A stretch of DNA of 10,271 nt from Weeksellaceae bacterium (lineage in GTDB: Bacteria > Bacteroidota > Bacteroidia > Flavobacteriales > Weeksellaceae), in assembly GCA_028698395.1 (NCBI GenBank), contig JAQVDG010000042.1, forward strand, positions 1 to 10,271. Direction: 5' to 3'. Both the position numbers and the translations under genes were made by a program. How positions within the stretch are numbered: position 1 is the stretch's first letter; every line of letters starts with the position of its first letter. Shown one piece after another: positions 1 through 5,947 of this stretch. The notes beneath the pieces were generated by a model that had not been told where the DNA came from, did no database searches, and saw nothing but the letters and a program-made list of their open reading frames with translations.

Positions 1-1
1 G

Positions 2-103
2 GAACCTTTGGCTGAAATTGCACCCGATTTAATACATCCTGTATTCAACAAAACTGTGCACGAATTGCTGCATGAGTTGATAAAAGAAAAATCTCTCCGA
101 TGA
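2..103 (+). CDS. folK: FolK, C-terminal end only (partial)
   Basis: This is the last 33 codons of 2-amino-4-hydroxy-6-hydroxymethyldihydropteridine pyrophosphokinase, a cytosolic folate-pathway enzyme that transfers pyrophosphate from ATP to the pterin. The reading frame is open from the window edge to TGA at 101-103. The visible peptide begins EPLAEIAPDLIHPVFNKTV, which matches the conserved FolK C-terminal block (PLAEIAPD...HPV..KT..ELL). The catalytic core lies outside the window. It is the only ordinary housekeeping gene here, and it converges on the minus-strand cassette array, so it probably marks the chromosomal edge where the array ends. The family call rests on this short block alone. 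Confidence 0.75.
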   Translation, partial: EPLAEIAPDLIHPVFNKTVHELLHELIKEKSLR

Positions 104-104
104 A

Positions 105-142
105 AATGAGCGTTTTCAGTTTTACTTCTCTCATTATTTTTT
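105..142 (+). terminator. Possible weak terminator after folK
   Basis: Two bases after the folK stop, AATGAG (105-110) can pair with CTCATT (130-135) across a 19-base loop, followed by an ATTTTTT run. The stem is short and AT-rich, so this is only a candidate. No gene is visible between folK and element A. Confidence 0.25.
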
Positions 143-180
143 GTCAAAATTTCATCTCATGCTGCTGTCGAATGCTTTTT

Positions 181-315
181 TTATAACGGTTCTCGGCTAT
201 GGCAAGTGCGGTATTCCAAGGCACTTACTTGTCCGTTTAGTAGTGAGTTTATTTTGTCTAATTACTTTCACTTTAGCACTTTAGCACTTTAGTCAGCGTT
301 TGCTATAGCCGATGT
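181..315 (-). repeat. attC-like element A, main part; core split by the intron
   Basis: An imperfect inverted repeat, about 140 bp once the intron is removed (181-315 plus 2281-2285). On the minus strand it reads GCCTAAC (split by the intron), spacer AT, stem CGGCTATAGCAAA, apex, stem CTTGCCATAGCCG, spacer AGAACC, core GTTATAA. This has the layout of an integron attC site, with RYYYAAC and GTTRRRY-type cores, unequal spacers and a long variable stem. The apex holds a small hairpin (AAGTGC/GCACTT, near 205-229) and three tandem CACTTTAG units. It is the last element before folK, so it probably ends the array. The architecture is seen directly; attC function is inferred. Confidence 0.75.
269..292. 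repeat. CACTTTAG tandem repeat, three copies
   Basis: Three perfect tandem copies of the 8-mer CACTTTAG (269-276, 277-284, 285-292) lie in the apex of attC-like element A. This is a likely replication-slippage tract that would change the loop length without touching the recombination cores. Confidence 0.85.
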
Positions 316-889
316 GTGTGCCCTGCATGAGCAGCGCACCCACCACCGTAGGTCTGTAAAAATTCCAAAAGTACAAATTTTTATCGATAACCTACGCCAT
401 GTGGGTGCATTTTTATTTTCCAGAGGGTGCAAGTCCCTTACAGGCGGGGGTAACGCCCCGAACTGTCAGCACGTCGCAAGGTGGTTTACCGCGAGGTATG
501 CACTGAAGGAAGCGAAACGGCAAACTCCGGTACTGACGAACAGGAACGGCATACGAGGCATAGTTGTTTGGGGTAAGCAAGCACATCATTGTAACGCCCC
601 AAATGTTTTTTTTTCTGTGGACAATTATGTAGATGCCGCAGTGATTGGAGGAAGGAAACTGCTCTTACCGGGGGAGGTCTCGTGCTGTGCCCGCGCAACA
701 CGAGAAGTCAGCAGAAGTCATAGTAGCTACAGGCAACGAGCCGGCAAGCGTTTCGTACCGGATAGTCGGAGGTCTCACAAAAGTAGCGAAGGACAGAACG
801 TTAAGGTGTTCCCGATGCAAAACGGAGGCGTGCCAGCCGTTTTATAGACGGAACAGAGCTAAGTACTTATTTTCTTAAAAAAAAAAAAA
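316..889 (+). ncRNA. Group IIC intron ribozyme, 5' part (domain I onward)
   Basis: This stretch has no convincing gene and is structured intron RNA. Recognisable parts are the GTGTGCCC start, the GGGTGCAAGTCCC block near 425, and CTGAAGGAAGCGAAACGGCAAACTC near 502. Further on are a hairpin with arms TTTGGGGT (567-574) and ACGCCCCAAA (593-602), whose loop contains the proposed EBS1, and the GGGGGAGGTCTCGTG ... CACGAGAAGTCAGCAGAAG block near 669-719. These strings line up with the O. iheyensis IIC ribozyme as I recall it. A run of 14 A residues (877-890) leads directly into the ATG of the RT and is a plausible slippage or sequencing-error point. Confidence 0.75.
583..587 (+). other. Putative EBS1 of the intron (ACATC)
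   Basis: ACATC lies in the loop of a stem formed by TTTGGGGT and ACGCCCCAAA. It is exactly complementary to GATGT (311-315), the five exon bases immediately before the intron, i.e. IBS1. The position in a domain I hairpin loop fits EBS1 of IIC introns. A five-base match could occur by chance, so the call depends on its place in the fold. Confidence 0.5.
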
Positions 890-2434
890 ATGATTGAACA
901 AATATTACATCCGCATAACCTGATGAAAGCCTATCGTCAAGTTGTCTCGAACAAAGGTTCGGCAGGTATTGACGGTATGACTACCGGGGATTTGAAGAAA
1001 CACTTTAGGTCGATACGTCCTACCTTGGAAAATCAAATCAAAAGCGGGAAGTATTTGCCTCAATCCATTCTGGGGGTGGAAATCCCCAAGAGCAACGGTA
1101 AGAAACGCCTTTTGGGTGTTCCTACCGTAACCGACCGATTGCTTCAACAAGCCGTCGGACAAGTGATAGCGACACAATTCGAGATGGAATTTGATGATTT
1201 CAGCTACGGTTTCCGTCCCAATCGCAACGCCCAATCGGCGGTATTGCAAGCACAGGAATATATCAATTCGGGTTATCAGCATATTGTTGATATTGATTTG
1301 AAAAACTTCTCTGACGAAGTAGACCACTGTTTGCTTTTACAGCTTCTTTACCGCAAAATCAAATGCCCTGAAACCCTACGCCTAATCCGCAAATGGCTTC
1401 GTGTGCCCATTCAGATACAGGGCAAACTGGTCAAGCGCAGAAAAGGCGTACCGCAGGGCAGTCCGTTAAGTCCTGTATTGTCCAACATTCTACTGAATGA
1501 ATTGGATAAAGAGATGAAGCGGCAAGGGTTGCGCTATGTGCGCTATGCCGATGATTTCAGCATTTATTGCCGAACACACGGACAAGCACGTGATGCAGGC
1601 AACAGGATTTACCTGTTTTTGAAGACCAAGCTTAAACTCCCTATCAACAGGGAGAAAAGCGGTATCCGCAGACCTGTGAGCTTCACGCTCTTGGGTTACG
1701 GCTTTGTACCCACGTATCAAAAAGGCGAAACGGGCAAATACCAATTGGTTGTTCACGATAAGCGATGGAAATCGTTGAAATCGAAACTGAAAATCATTAC
1801 CCGCAAAACCACTCCGATGTCCTTTGACGAACGCATGGCAAAACTGTTGGAAGTTCAGCGGGGCTGGCTCGAATACTTCCGTATGGCAAGCATTCAGGGC
1901 AAACTCATAGAACTTGACGGTTGGATACGCAACCGTTTAAGGTATTGCATCTGGCATCACTGGAAGAAACCCGAACGAAAGCGTAAAAACCTGATACGTT
2001 TGGGTGTAAAATCGGATGATGCTTATGCCTGGAGTCGGACACGCAAAGGTGGTTGGGCAGTGTCTCAAAGCCCCATTTTGAATACCACTATCACACTGGA
2101 ACGCTTGCACAAGCGCGGTTATCGGTCAATGCTCGAAATGTACAAGAAAATAGCTCCACATCTTAACGAACCGCTGTATACGAGACCCGTACAGCCTGTC
2201 CCGATAACAAAGTGTATCGGGATACAGTGGTGTGAGAGGCTCTCCCCGTCAGTAGTTGCTGGCGGGGCAGTCTACTCGATTAGGCGTAGTTATTCATTTT
2301 CAATTCTATCAAATTCTTTTACAATCTCATTTTGGAAAAAGACTAATAATTCAACAAGAACCTTATTCAAAATAGAATCTTCCATTCCGAGTAATACTGA
2401 ACTCATTTCATATAAAGAGTCAGTTGCATATTGA
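890..2434 (+). CDS. Group II intron reverse transcriptase/maturase with a frameshifted C-terminus
   Basis: The intron-encoded protein that promotes splicing and copies the intron into DNA targets. Visible blocks: RT0/1 (KGSAGIDGM, about 22-30), RT2 (SYGFRPNRNAQSAV, 105-118), RT3 (DIDLKNFSDEVDH, 134-146), RT4 (GVPQGSPLSPVLSN, 186-199), RT5 (VRYADDFSIY, 217-226, catalytic D221/D222), maturase domain X (about 290-365) and a C-terminal GGWAVSQSPILN block (387-398). No HNH endonuclease is visible, as usual for IIC proteins. Residue 141 is Ser where group II RTs normally have Phe (FFD motif). After YTRPV (430-434) the family usually ends RTVV-stop within domain V; here a 29-nt insertion shifts the frame, and roughly residues 435-514 are read-through into intron RNA and the neighbouring antisense gene. 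The real domain content therefore ends near 2191. Confidence 0.85.
   Translation: MIEQILHPHNLMKAYRQVVSNKGSAGIDGMTTGDLKKHFRSIRPTLENQIKSGKYLPQSILGVEIPKSNGKKRLLGVPTVTDRLLQQAVGQVIATQFEMEFDDFSYGFRPNRNAQSAVLQAQEYINSGYQHIVDIDLKNFSDEVDHCLLLQLLYRKIKCPETLRLIRKWLRVPIQIQGKLVKRRKGVPQGSPLSPVLSNILLNELDKEMKRQGLRYVRYADDFSIYCRTHGQARDAGNRIYLFLKTKLKLPINREKSGIRRPVSFTLLGYGFVPTYQKGETGKYQLVVHDKRWKSLKSKLKIITRKTTPMSFDERMAKLLEVQRGWLEYFRMASIQGKLIELDGWIRNRLRYCIWHHWKKPERKRKNLIRLGVKSDDAYAWSRTRKGGWAVSQSPILNTTITLERLHKRGYRSMLEMYKKIAPHLNEPLYTRPVQPVPITKCIGIQWCERLSPSVVAGGAVYSIRRSYSFSILSNSFTISFWKKTNNSTRTLFKIESSIPSNTELISYKESVAY
2168..2280 (+). ncRNA. Intron domains V and VI, with a 29-nt hairpin in domain V
   Basis: The domain V stem is ACCGCTGTAT (2170-2179) with ATACAGTGGT (2222-2231), followed by TGTGAGAGG. 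In IIC introns the distal stem-loop is followed by a two-base catalytic bulge before the strand returns. Here 29 extra bases (2194-2222) lie at that point, including a perfect 8-bp hairpin, TCCCGATA (2199-2206) with TATCGGGA (2215-2222), around an 8-base loop. Domain VI is the CCCCGTCAG/CTGGCGGGG hairpin, and the probable branch-point A is 2274, seven bases from the 3' end counting inclusively. The expected domain V is from memory of other IIC introns. The consequence for splicing is inferred. Confidence 0.7.
2281..2285 (-). repeat. attC-like element A, remaining core bases (TAGGC)
   Basis: This is the 3' exon side of the intron insertion. With GT at 314-315 it rebuilds GTTAGGC on the plus strand, i.e. 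core GCCTAAC on the minus strand. Including the flank, 12 of 13 bases are complementary to the start of the same cassette at 3360-3372. The stop codon of the DUF5677-like gene begins four bases further on. Confidence 0.75.
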
Positions 2435-3327
2435 ATAGGGTCTAAAAAACCACAATCATTTGGTCCTGTCAAAAAATTATTTTGTTCTTCATCTCTTAAG
2501 CTAAGTTTTGTATTTATTCCAGAAACTCCTGCATGAATGCTTTCATTCGACCAAGTATAGACAGCTCTCAAATTGTCTTTAGCTACAAGATTTTCAAGTT
2601 CCTTAAAATTTCTTTTCCCATTTGGAAGACTCCTCATTGTCCATCCATAACTTTTCTGAAAATCTTTCCCGTACTTACTTATTAATTCTTCTTTTTTTAA
2701 AGATAATTGGTTAAGCTCTTTTTCTGAAATAGGTTCCCAGTCAAAAAAATCAGAGCATTCATTATATGATATAGCTTTTCGATATTCTTCAATCACTGCA
2801 TAATCATTATACATTTCAATGATTTCGTATGATGAATCATATAAATAAAGAAAAACGACACAGATTTCATGTAACGTTCTCCACCTTGCAAAAGCACCAT
2901 CTGCAAATCCATTTGAAACCAATACTTTAATTTCATTTGCTATTTGGCAAGCTCTAACATGATTTGATATTAGTGTATCAAGTTTTTGGTGGTCTTCATA
3001 AGTATCAAAGATTTTATAAAACTTATCATAGGTAATTGAGCTTATTTTTGAATTCAATTCTATAAATCCCTCAAACAAAGTCAATCCAGTTTTATATTTA
3101 CTTTCAATTTTATCTGCTATTTCTAATTCACGTTTCTTTAAGTCATTTTCTTCGCCAAGACAATATTCAAAAATTGTTTCAGCCAATCCACCTGTGATAG
3201 ATTTAATTAGCTCAGGAATCTTTTTATTAAACTCTTTTTCAAATTCTTCAGAAGTTCCTTGATATTTGCTTCGTTCTTTATCAATTCTATCTTGTATCAG
3301 GTTTTCTATGTAATAAGGTCTTTCCAC
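2290..3327 (-). CDS. DUF5677-like protein, cassette cargo
   Basis: A soluble, mostly helical protein of 345 residues with no signal peptide or membrane segment. A charged N-terminal third (about 1-85) precedes a region with GAFARWRTLHEICVVFLYLYD (about 142-162) and, later, a RAVYTWSNESIHAGVSG segment (about 254-270). The spacing of an arginine-rich RWRTLHE helix and a downstream S-x-x-x-H motif resembles the DUF5677 family, whose function I do not know. The start is GTG at 3325-3327: no ATG lies between it and the upstream in-frame TAG, and the ORF then begins about 40 bases after element B. The TAA stop lies four bases from the element A core. This tight packing between two attC-like sites is typical of cassette cargo. 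The family call is by motif resemblance only. Confidence 0.65.
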   Translation of the reverse strand: MERPYYIENLIQDRIDKERSKYQGTSEEFEKEFNKKIPELIKSITGGLAETIFEYCLGEENDLKKRELEIADKIESKYKTGLTLFEGFIELNSKISSITYDKFYKIFDTYEDHQKLDTLISNHVRACQIANEIKVLVSNGFADGAFARWRTLHEICVVFLYLYDSSYEIIEMYNDYAVIEEYRKAISYNECSDFFDWEPISEKELNQLSLKKEELISKYGKDFQKSYGWTMRSLPNGKRNFKELENLVAKDNLRAVYTWSNESIHAGVSGINTKLSLRDEEQNNFLTGPNDCGFLDPIQYATDSLYEMSSVLLGMEDSILNKVLVELLVFFQNEIVKEFDRIENE

Positions 3328-3365
3328 TCTTTTATGAATTTGTCTGAAATGTTGTCGCTAATTAC

Positions 3366-3501
3366 GCCTAACGTTTTCGCGGTAAATTGGTCGGCTGGGA
3401 TGACGGCGGCAACGTCGTCATCCCGCGACACCGCGTTACTAAAGTACGAAAAACTTGCCTATCAGCAAATCACCCCAGCTGCAATTTACCGCGTGTTGGC
3501 A
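3366..3501 (-). repeat. attC-like element B
   Basis: A 136-bp inverted-repeat element. On the minus strand: TGCCAAC, one base (A), stem CGCGGTAAATTG, apex, stem CAATTTACCGCG (perfect 12 bp), spacer AAAAC, core GTTAGGC. The right core fits the GTTRRRY consensus exactly, while the left core is slightly off (TGCCAAC). The apex contains a separate perfect 9-bp hairpin, GGGATGACG (3397-3405) with CGTCATCCC (3416-3424). The unequal spacers (one versus five bases) are shared with the other elements and give it a direction. Confidence 0.8.
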
Positions 3502-3510
3502 ACAGTAGTT

Positions 3511-4116
3511 TTATTTTTTTGTCTCAATGTGTTGTTTCCAATCGTTTACAAACATTAAAATAATATCTCCTTGCTTTATATTTGCATTTTTATGTCCAAT
3601 GTCTTTTCTGAAATCCAATAAAAGTCTTTCGAAATCAAGTAGGATGTAAGCACCTGCTTTTTTATTGTCAGGATTATTCTTGGCGAAATCTTCAATTCCA
3701 TTTCTCCAAGTTATATATGATTTCAAAGTATTGTCAGATAACCATAGTATTGATTTTCTATTCAATTTCCAGAAGAACTTTTGCATTTCTGCTTCAGAGA
3801 CATGTTCTTTCGAGTTCTCTTTTGTGTTTTCAAATACTTTAAAAATGAAGTCAATAAATTCTTCGTAGATAGGAAGTTTTTGCTCTCTAATTTGTTGTTC
3901 AATCAATTTCTTTTTTTCTAGAAATCTAGTTATGTAAAAACCTATAATTGTAAATGCTCCTGCTAGGATTGCAACAATAATATTTGCATCCAATTTATCA
4001 GCCTTTTCAATTATGATAATAGTAAGTTTATAAACAAAAAATCCAATTGCTAAAAGGATTAAAAATCCAATTATCATAGAGAAAATTTCTTTTTTGCCAG
4101 TATTCATAGGTGTCAT
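3511..4116 (-). CDS. Two-helix inner-membrane protein of unknown function, cassette cargo
   Basis: 201 residues. Two hydrophobic segments near the N-terminus, about 11-36 (IFSMIIGFLILLAIGFFVYK) and about 44-64 (NIIVAILAGAFTIIGFYITRF), are followed by a basic FLEKKK stretch. A soluble helical domain of roughly 135 residues then follows, probably cytoplasmic under the positive-inside rule. Conserved-looking stretches are LPIYEEFIDFIFKVF and, near the end, FRKDIGHKNANIKQGDII. I do not recognise a named domain. The chosen ATG (4114-4116) is followed by a second ATG three codons on, and either could be used. It is the only gene in a 765-bp cassette: the start is about 15 bases from the element C core and the TAA stop about 10 bases from the element B core, leaving little room for its own promoter. 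Confidence 0.75.
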   Translation of the reverse strand: MTPMNTGKKEIFSMIIGFLILLAIGFFVYKLTIIIIEKADKLDANIIVAILAGAFTIIGFYITRFLEKKKLIEQQIREQKLPIYEEFIDFIFKVFENTKENSKEHVSEAEMQKFFWKLNRKSILWLSDNTLKSYITWRNGIEDFAKNNPDNKKAGAYILLDFERLLLDFRKDIGHKNANIKQGDIILMFVNDWKQHIETKK

Positions 4117-4130
4117 CTTTTAACTATTGT

Positions 4131-4264
4131 TGCCAACGGTCACTTGTATGTGGTCGGGCGGGATTTCCAACAGAAATCCTGTCAGACCCGCAGGAAAGTG
4201 GGCAAAAGGTTTGACGTGTCAAACCGCTAAAACCCCCGCCTGCCATATACAAATTGTTATGCCC
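4131..4264 (-). repeat. attC-like element C
   Basis: A 134-bp element. On the minus strand: GCATAAC (preceded by GG), two spacer bases, stem TTGTATATGGCAGGCGGG, apex, stem CCCGCCCGACCACATACAA, spacer GTGACC, core GTTGGCA. The stem is long but interrupted. The apex contains GGATTTC/GAAATCC and GGTTTGAC/GTCAAACC hairpins, so the folded strand would be branched. Layout and direction match elements A, B and D although the stem sequence is unrelated, which is the hallmark of attC sites. Confidence 0.75.
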
Positions 4265-4306
4265 ATGTGCTTTATTTTCATTCTGTCTGTCAGTGCGTTG
4301 GCAAGA

Positions 4307-4364
4307 CATACTCTTTTGCAATTTTTGGTTAAGCGTTGGCTCGTGCGAATTGCAAATGTGTATG
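4307..4364 (-). repeat. Structured hairpin copy 1, downstream of the Detocs-like operon
   Basis: On the minus strand: outer stem CATAC, internal loop ACA, inner stem TTTGCAATT, 24-base loop containing GCCAAC, inner stem AATTGCAAA, internal loop AGA, outer stem GTATG. It lies 13 bases past the dtcC stop and could act as a terminator-like structure, although no T-run follows. A second copy with the same internal loops, the same loop length and a different stem sequence lies at 9392-9455 in the same orientation. Confidence 0.7.
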
Positions 4365-4376
4365 GCTTCAGGCTGA

Positions 4377-5471
4377 TTATTTAAATAAATAGTTTATCAT
4401 GTCATTAACTAACTTCTCAAAATTTCTTAACAAAGTTCGTTTTTCAGCTATCACCAAATTTTCTATATGTTTTACCACATTTTCTTTTGATGACAATTTA
4501 TATTGTTTCAAATATATCTTTTCATGAGGTTCTAATTCTAACGTTGAAATGTAGTCATTTAAGGACTGATTCATTTTATTCCATTTTTTTGGTTCTTTTA
4601 ATAATAAGTCTAAGTTTTTACGACCCTCTACCCAATCTTTAATTTCTGAAAGTTGCCAGAATTCTGGTGGATAAAGTTCTTCTAATGTAACTGGTAATGC
4701 TAGACCCTTTTTATACAGAGGAACAATATCTGGGGCGTATTCTGGGCTAAGCTTTATTATTTTGAAAGAGTTTGCTCCAGTACTGTCAGTTTTTACAACT
4801 CGATTAATTTCATTATTTGCATCTATTCCTGCTTGGTCACCGTCCAACAATCCAATACATTTTACTAATGTTCCATCTTTATTCTTGTTATGGGAAAATG
4901 CCCAAGCAACAATCTGATTTGAAACCCAATTTGCCCCACCACTTTTTTGAAATCTAATATCAATTTTATCAACAAAATCAGAAGCAAAAATTTTTAATGA
5001 TTCAGATAGAATAATGTAATCAGTTTCACCCTCAACTATAATGGTGGGTTTTTTGGACATTATGGCGTCACTTTGGTTTTGATTACTTCTTTCAATATGT
5101 AAGATAATATCTTTTAAGTCATCAGCCCACTTACCTTTGTTGAAAAATAGTAGTTTCCAGATAGGTGAAAAATGTACTTTACATTCTTCATGCTGAGTTA
5201 TTCCCACTATTATAGTGGGGACTTTAATTTTTTTATTCCTGTATATTTCTTTTAGTAATTTTTCTCCTCCATCAGGGATAGGTTCTTGTCCTCTCCTCAC
5301 TGGCAAAAGAAGGTCTAGCAATAATAAATCATATTTGGACTGTTGAAGTTTGAGTTGAGCACTTACACTGTCTATAACCGTATCAATATTAAAGTTCTCA
5401 GAAACGCTCTTTATGATTGAAACAATTTTTGCGATTTTGTCATTATCATCATCAACAATAAGAATATTCAT
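4377..5471 (-). CDS. dtcC: Receiver-TOPRIM fusion, probable Detocs effector (DtcC-like)
   Basis: 364 residues. Residues 1-125 are a response-regulator receiver: acidic VDDD (6-9), phospho-acceptor D53 in LLLLDLLLP, T92 in VGIT, likely K112. Residues about 140-250 are a TOPRIM-like domain: the glutamate motif TIIVEGETD (143-151, E147) and the paired aspartates CIGLLDGDQAG (205-215, D210/D212), as in OLD-type nucleases, where they bind metal. A helical tail follows and no DNA-binding output domain is visible. It starts five bases after the dtcB stop and closes the operon. In Detocs, phosphorylated DtcC is the toxic effector. Its usual output domain is an ATP-cleaving nucleosidase, so a TOPRIM output here would predict nucleic-acid cleavage on phosphorylation. 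The domain calls are firm; the immune role is inferred from architecture and operon order. Confidence 0.75.
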   Translation of the reverse strand: MNILIVDDDNDKIAKIVSIIKSVSENFNIDTVIDSVSAQLKLQQSKYDLLLLDLLLPVRRGQEPIPDGGEKLLKEIYRNKKIKVPTIIVGITQHEECKVHFSPIWKLLFFNKGKWADDLKDIILHIERSNQNQSDAIMSKKPTIIVEGETDYIILSESLKIFASDFVDKIDIRFQKSGGANWVSNQIVAWAFSHNKNKDGTLVKCIGLLDGDQAGIDANNEINRVVKTDSTGANSFKIIKLSPEYAPDIVPLYKKGLALPVTLEELYPPEFWQLSEIKDWVEGRKNLDLLLKEPKKWNKMNQSLNDYISTLELEPHEKIYLKQYKLSSKENVVKHIENLVIAEKRTLLRNFEKLVNDMINYLFK

Positions 5472-5476
5472 GAGTG

Positions 5477-5947
5477 CTAAAAATATTTTTGAATTAGTGA
5501 ATTAAGTATCGTCTTCCATTTATCTTCTCTCGTATTATAGTAAACAACTCCTTTGTAAAATGATTTAAATTCTTCTTTTAGAAGATTATCCAACTGAGAA
5601 ATTGTCAATGACGTATCGCTTTCTCCAAAATCATCAAACATGGTTATCAGAATTGTATCCACAATTTTTTTCTTTCGAGTGATTTCCTTCAGAATTTTAT
5701 AACCTCCAAACTTTTCAAAACTTCCACCTGGTTCATCAATTGTTTTATCCCACGTTGGAATACTCATGTCTAATAACAATAAGTCGTAGTCATTTTTAAT
5801 TAATTCCCTTAATCCACTCTGATAAGATTCCTTAATAACCAATTCTGAATAATTAAATGAATCGTGAAGAAACCATTTAATATCTTCAATCTTTTTTTTG
5901 TCGTCTTCGATTAAAATTATTCTCATAGTATTATTCATTGTTTTCAT
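5477..5947 (-). CDS. dtcB: Stand-alone receiver protein (DtcB-like)
   Basis: Up to 156 residues, almost entirely one CheY-like receiver: IILIEDDKK (10-18, D15/D16), phospho-acceptor D60 in LLLLDMSIP, and TILITMFDD, containing the conserved threonine. No output domain follows. In Detocs the equivalent DtcB is a phosphate sink that drains stray phosphate from the kinase to prevent accidental effector activation. Three in-frame ATGs are possible: 5947 (overlapping dtcA by 17 bp), 5938 and 5926. The last begins MRIILIEDD, like a typical receiver N-terminus, just after the dtcA stop. Either way the genes are translationally close. It lies between the kinase-like and effector-like genes, as expected for the dtcA-dtcB-dtcC order. 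The receiver fold is clear and the sink role is inferred. Confidence 0.75.
   Translation of the reverse strand: MKTMNNTMRIILIEDDKKKIEDIKWFLHDSFNYSELVIKESYQSGLRELIKNDYDLLLLDMSIPTWDKTIDEPGGSFEKFGGYKILKEITRKKKIVDTILITMFDDFGESDTSLTISQLDNLLKEEFKSFYKGVVYYNTREDKWKTILNSLIQKYF

Larger units (their letters stand above)
316..2280 (+). mobile_element. Group IIC intron inserted in the core of attC-like element A
   Basis: The intron starts GTGTGCCCTGCATGAG, the 5' end of group IIC introns such as the Oceanobacillus iheyensis intron. It carries the recognisable domain I strings (CTGAAGGAAGC, ACGGCAAAC, AAGTCAGCAGAAGTCATAGTA). It ends with a domain V ending GGTGTGAGAGG and a short domain VI ending TCTACTCGAT. 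Boundaries are supported independently: joining 315 to 2281 rebuilds GTTAGGCGTAGTT, which is complementary to the other end of the same cassette. Putative EBS1 (ACATC, 583-587) pairs with the last five exon bases, GATGT. It lies opposite to the cassette genes, as reported for IIC-attC introns. It encodes an RT with no visible endonuclease. A 29-nt insertion in domain V and an altered RT residue suggest it is decaying. Confidence 0.85.

Noticed and set aside
314..878. Two overlapping plus-strand ORFs and one minus-strand ORF before the RT
   Set aside because: They lie in conserved group IIC ribozyme sequence, overlap one another in different frames and resemble no protein.
905..1756. Minus-strand ORFs inside the RT gene
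   Set aside because: They are antisense shadows of a well-supported RT frame.
2195..2434. C-terminal extension of the intron RT (about 80 residues) as a real domain
   Set aside because: It begins at the 29-nt domain V insertion, runs through intron RNA, element A and the antisense strand of the DUF5677-like gene, and the family normally ends at YTRPVRTVV. It is read-through.
3259..3558. 99-codon plus-strand ORF across element B
   Set aside because: It covers the 5' end of one cargo gene, the whole attC-like repeat and the 3' end of the next, and its composition follows the inverted repeat.
4124..4384. Short ORFs on both strands over element C
   Set aside because: They translate the attC-like repeat and the hairpin; no start-site signal or recognisable protein.
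4377..5471. DtcC-like protein as a DNA-binding transcriptional regulator
   Set aside because: No helix-turn-helix or other DNA-binding output is visible; the C-terminal part has the Glu and Asp-x-Asp motifs of a TOPRIM domain.
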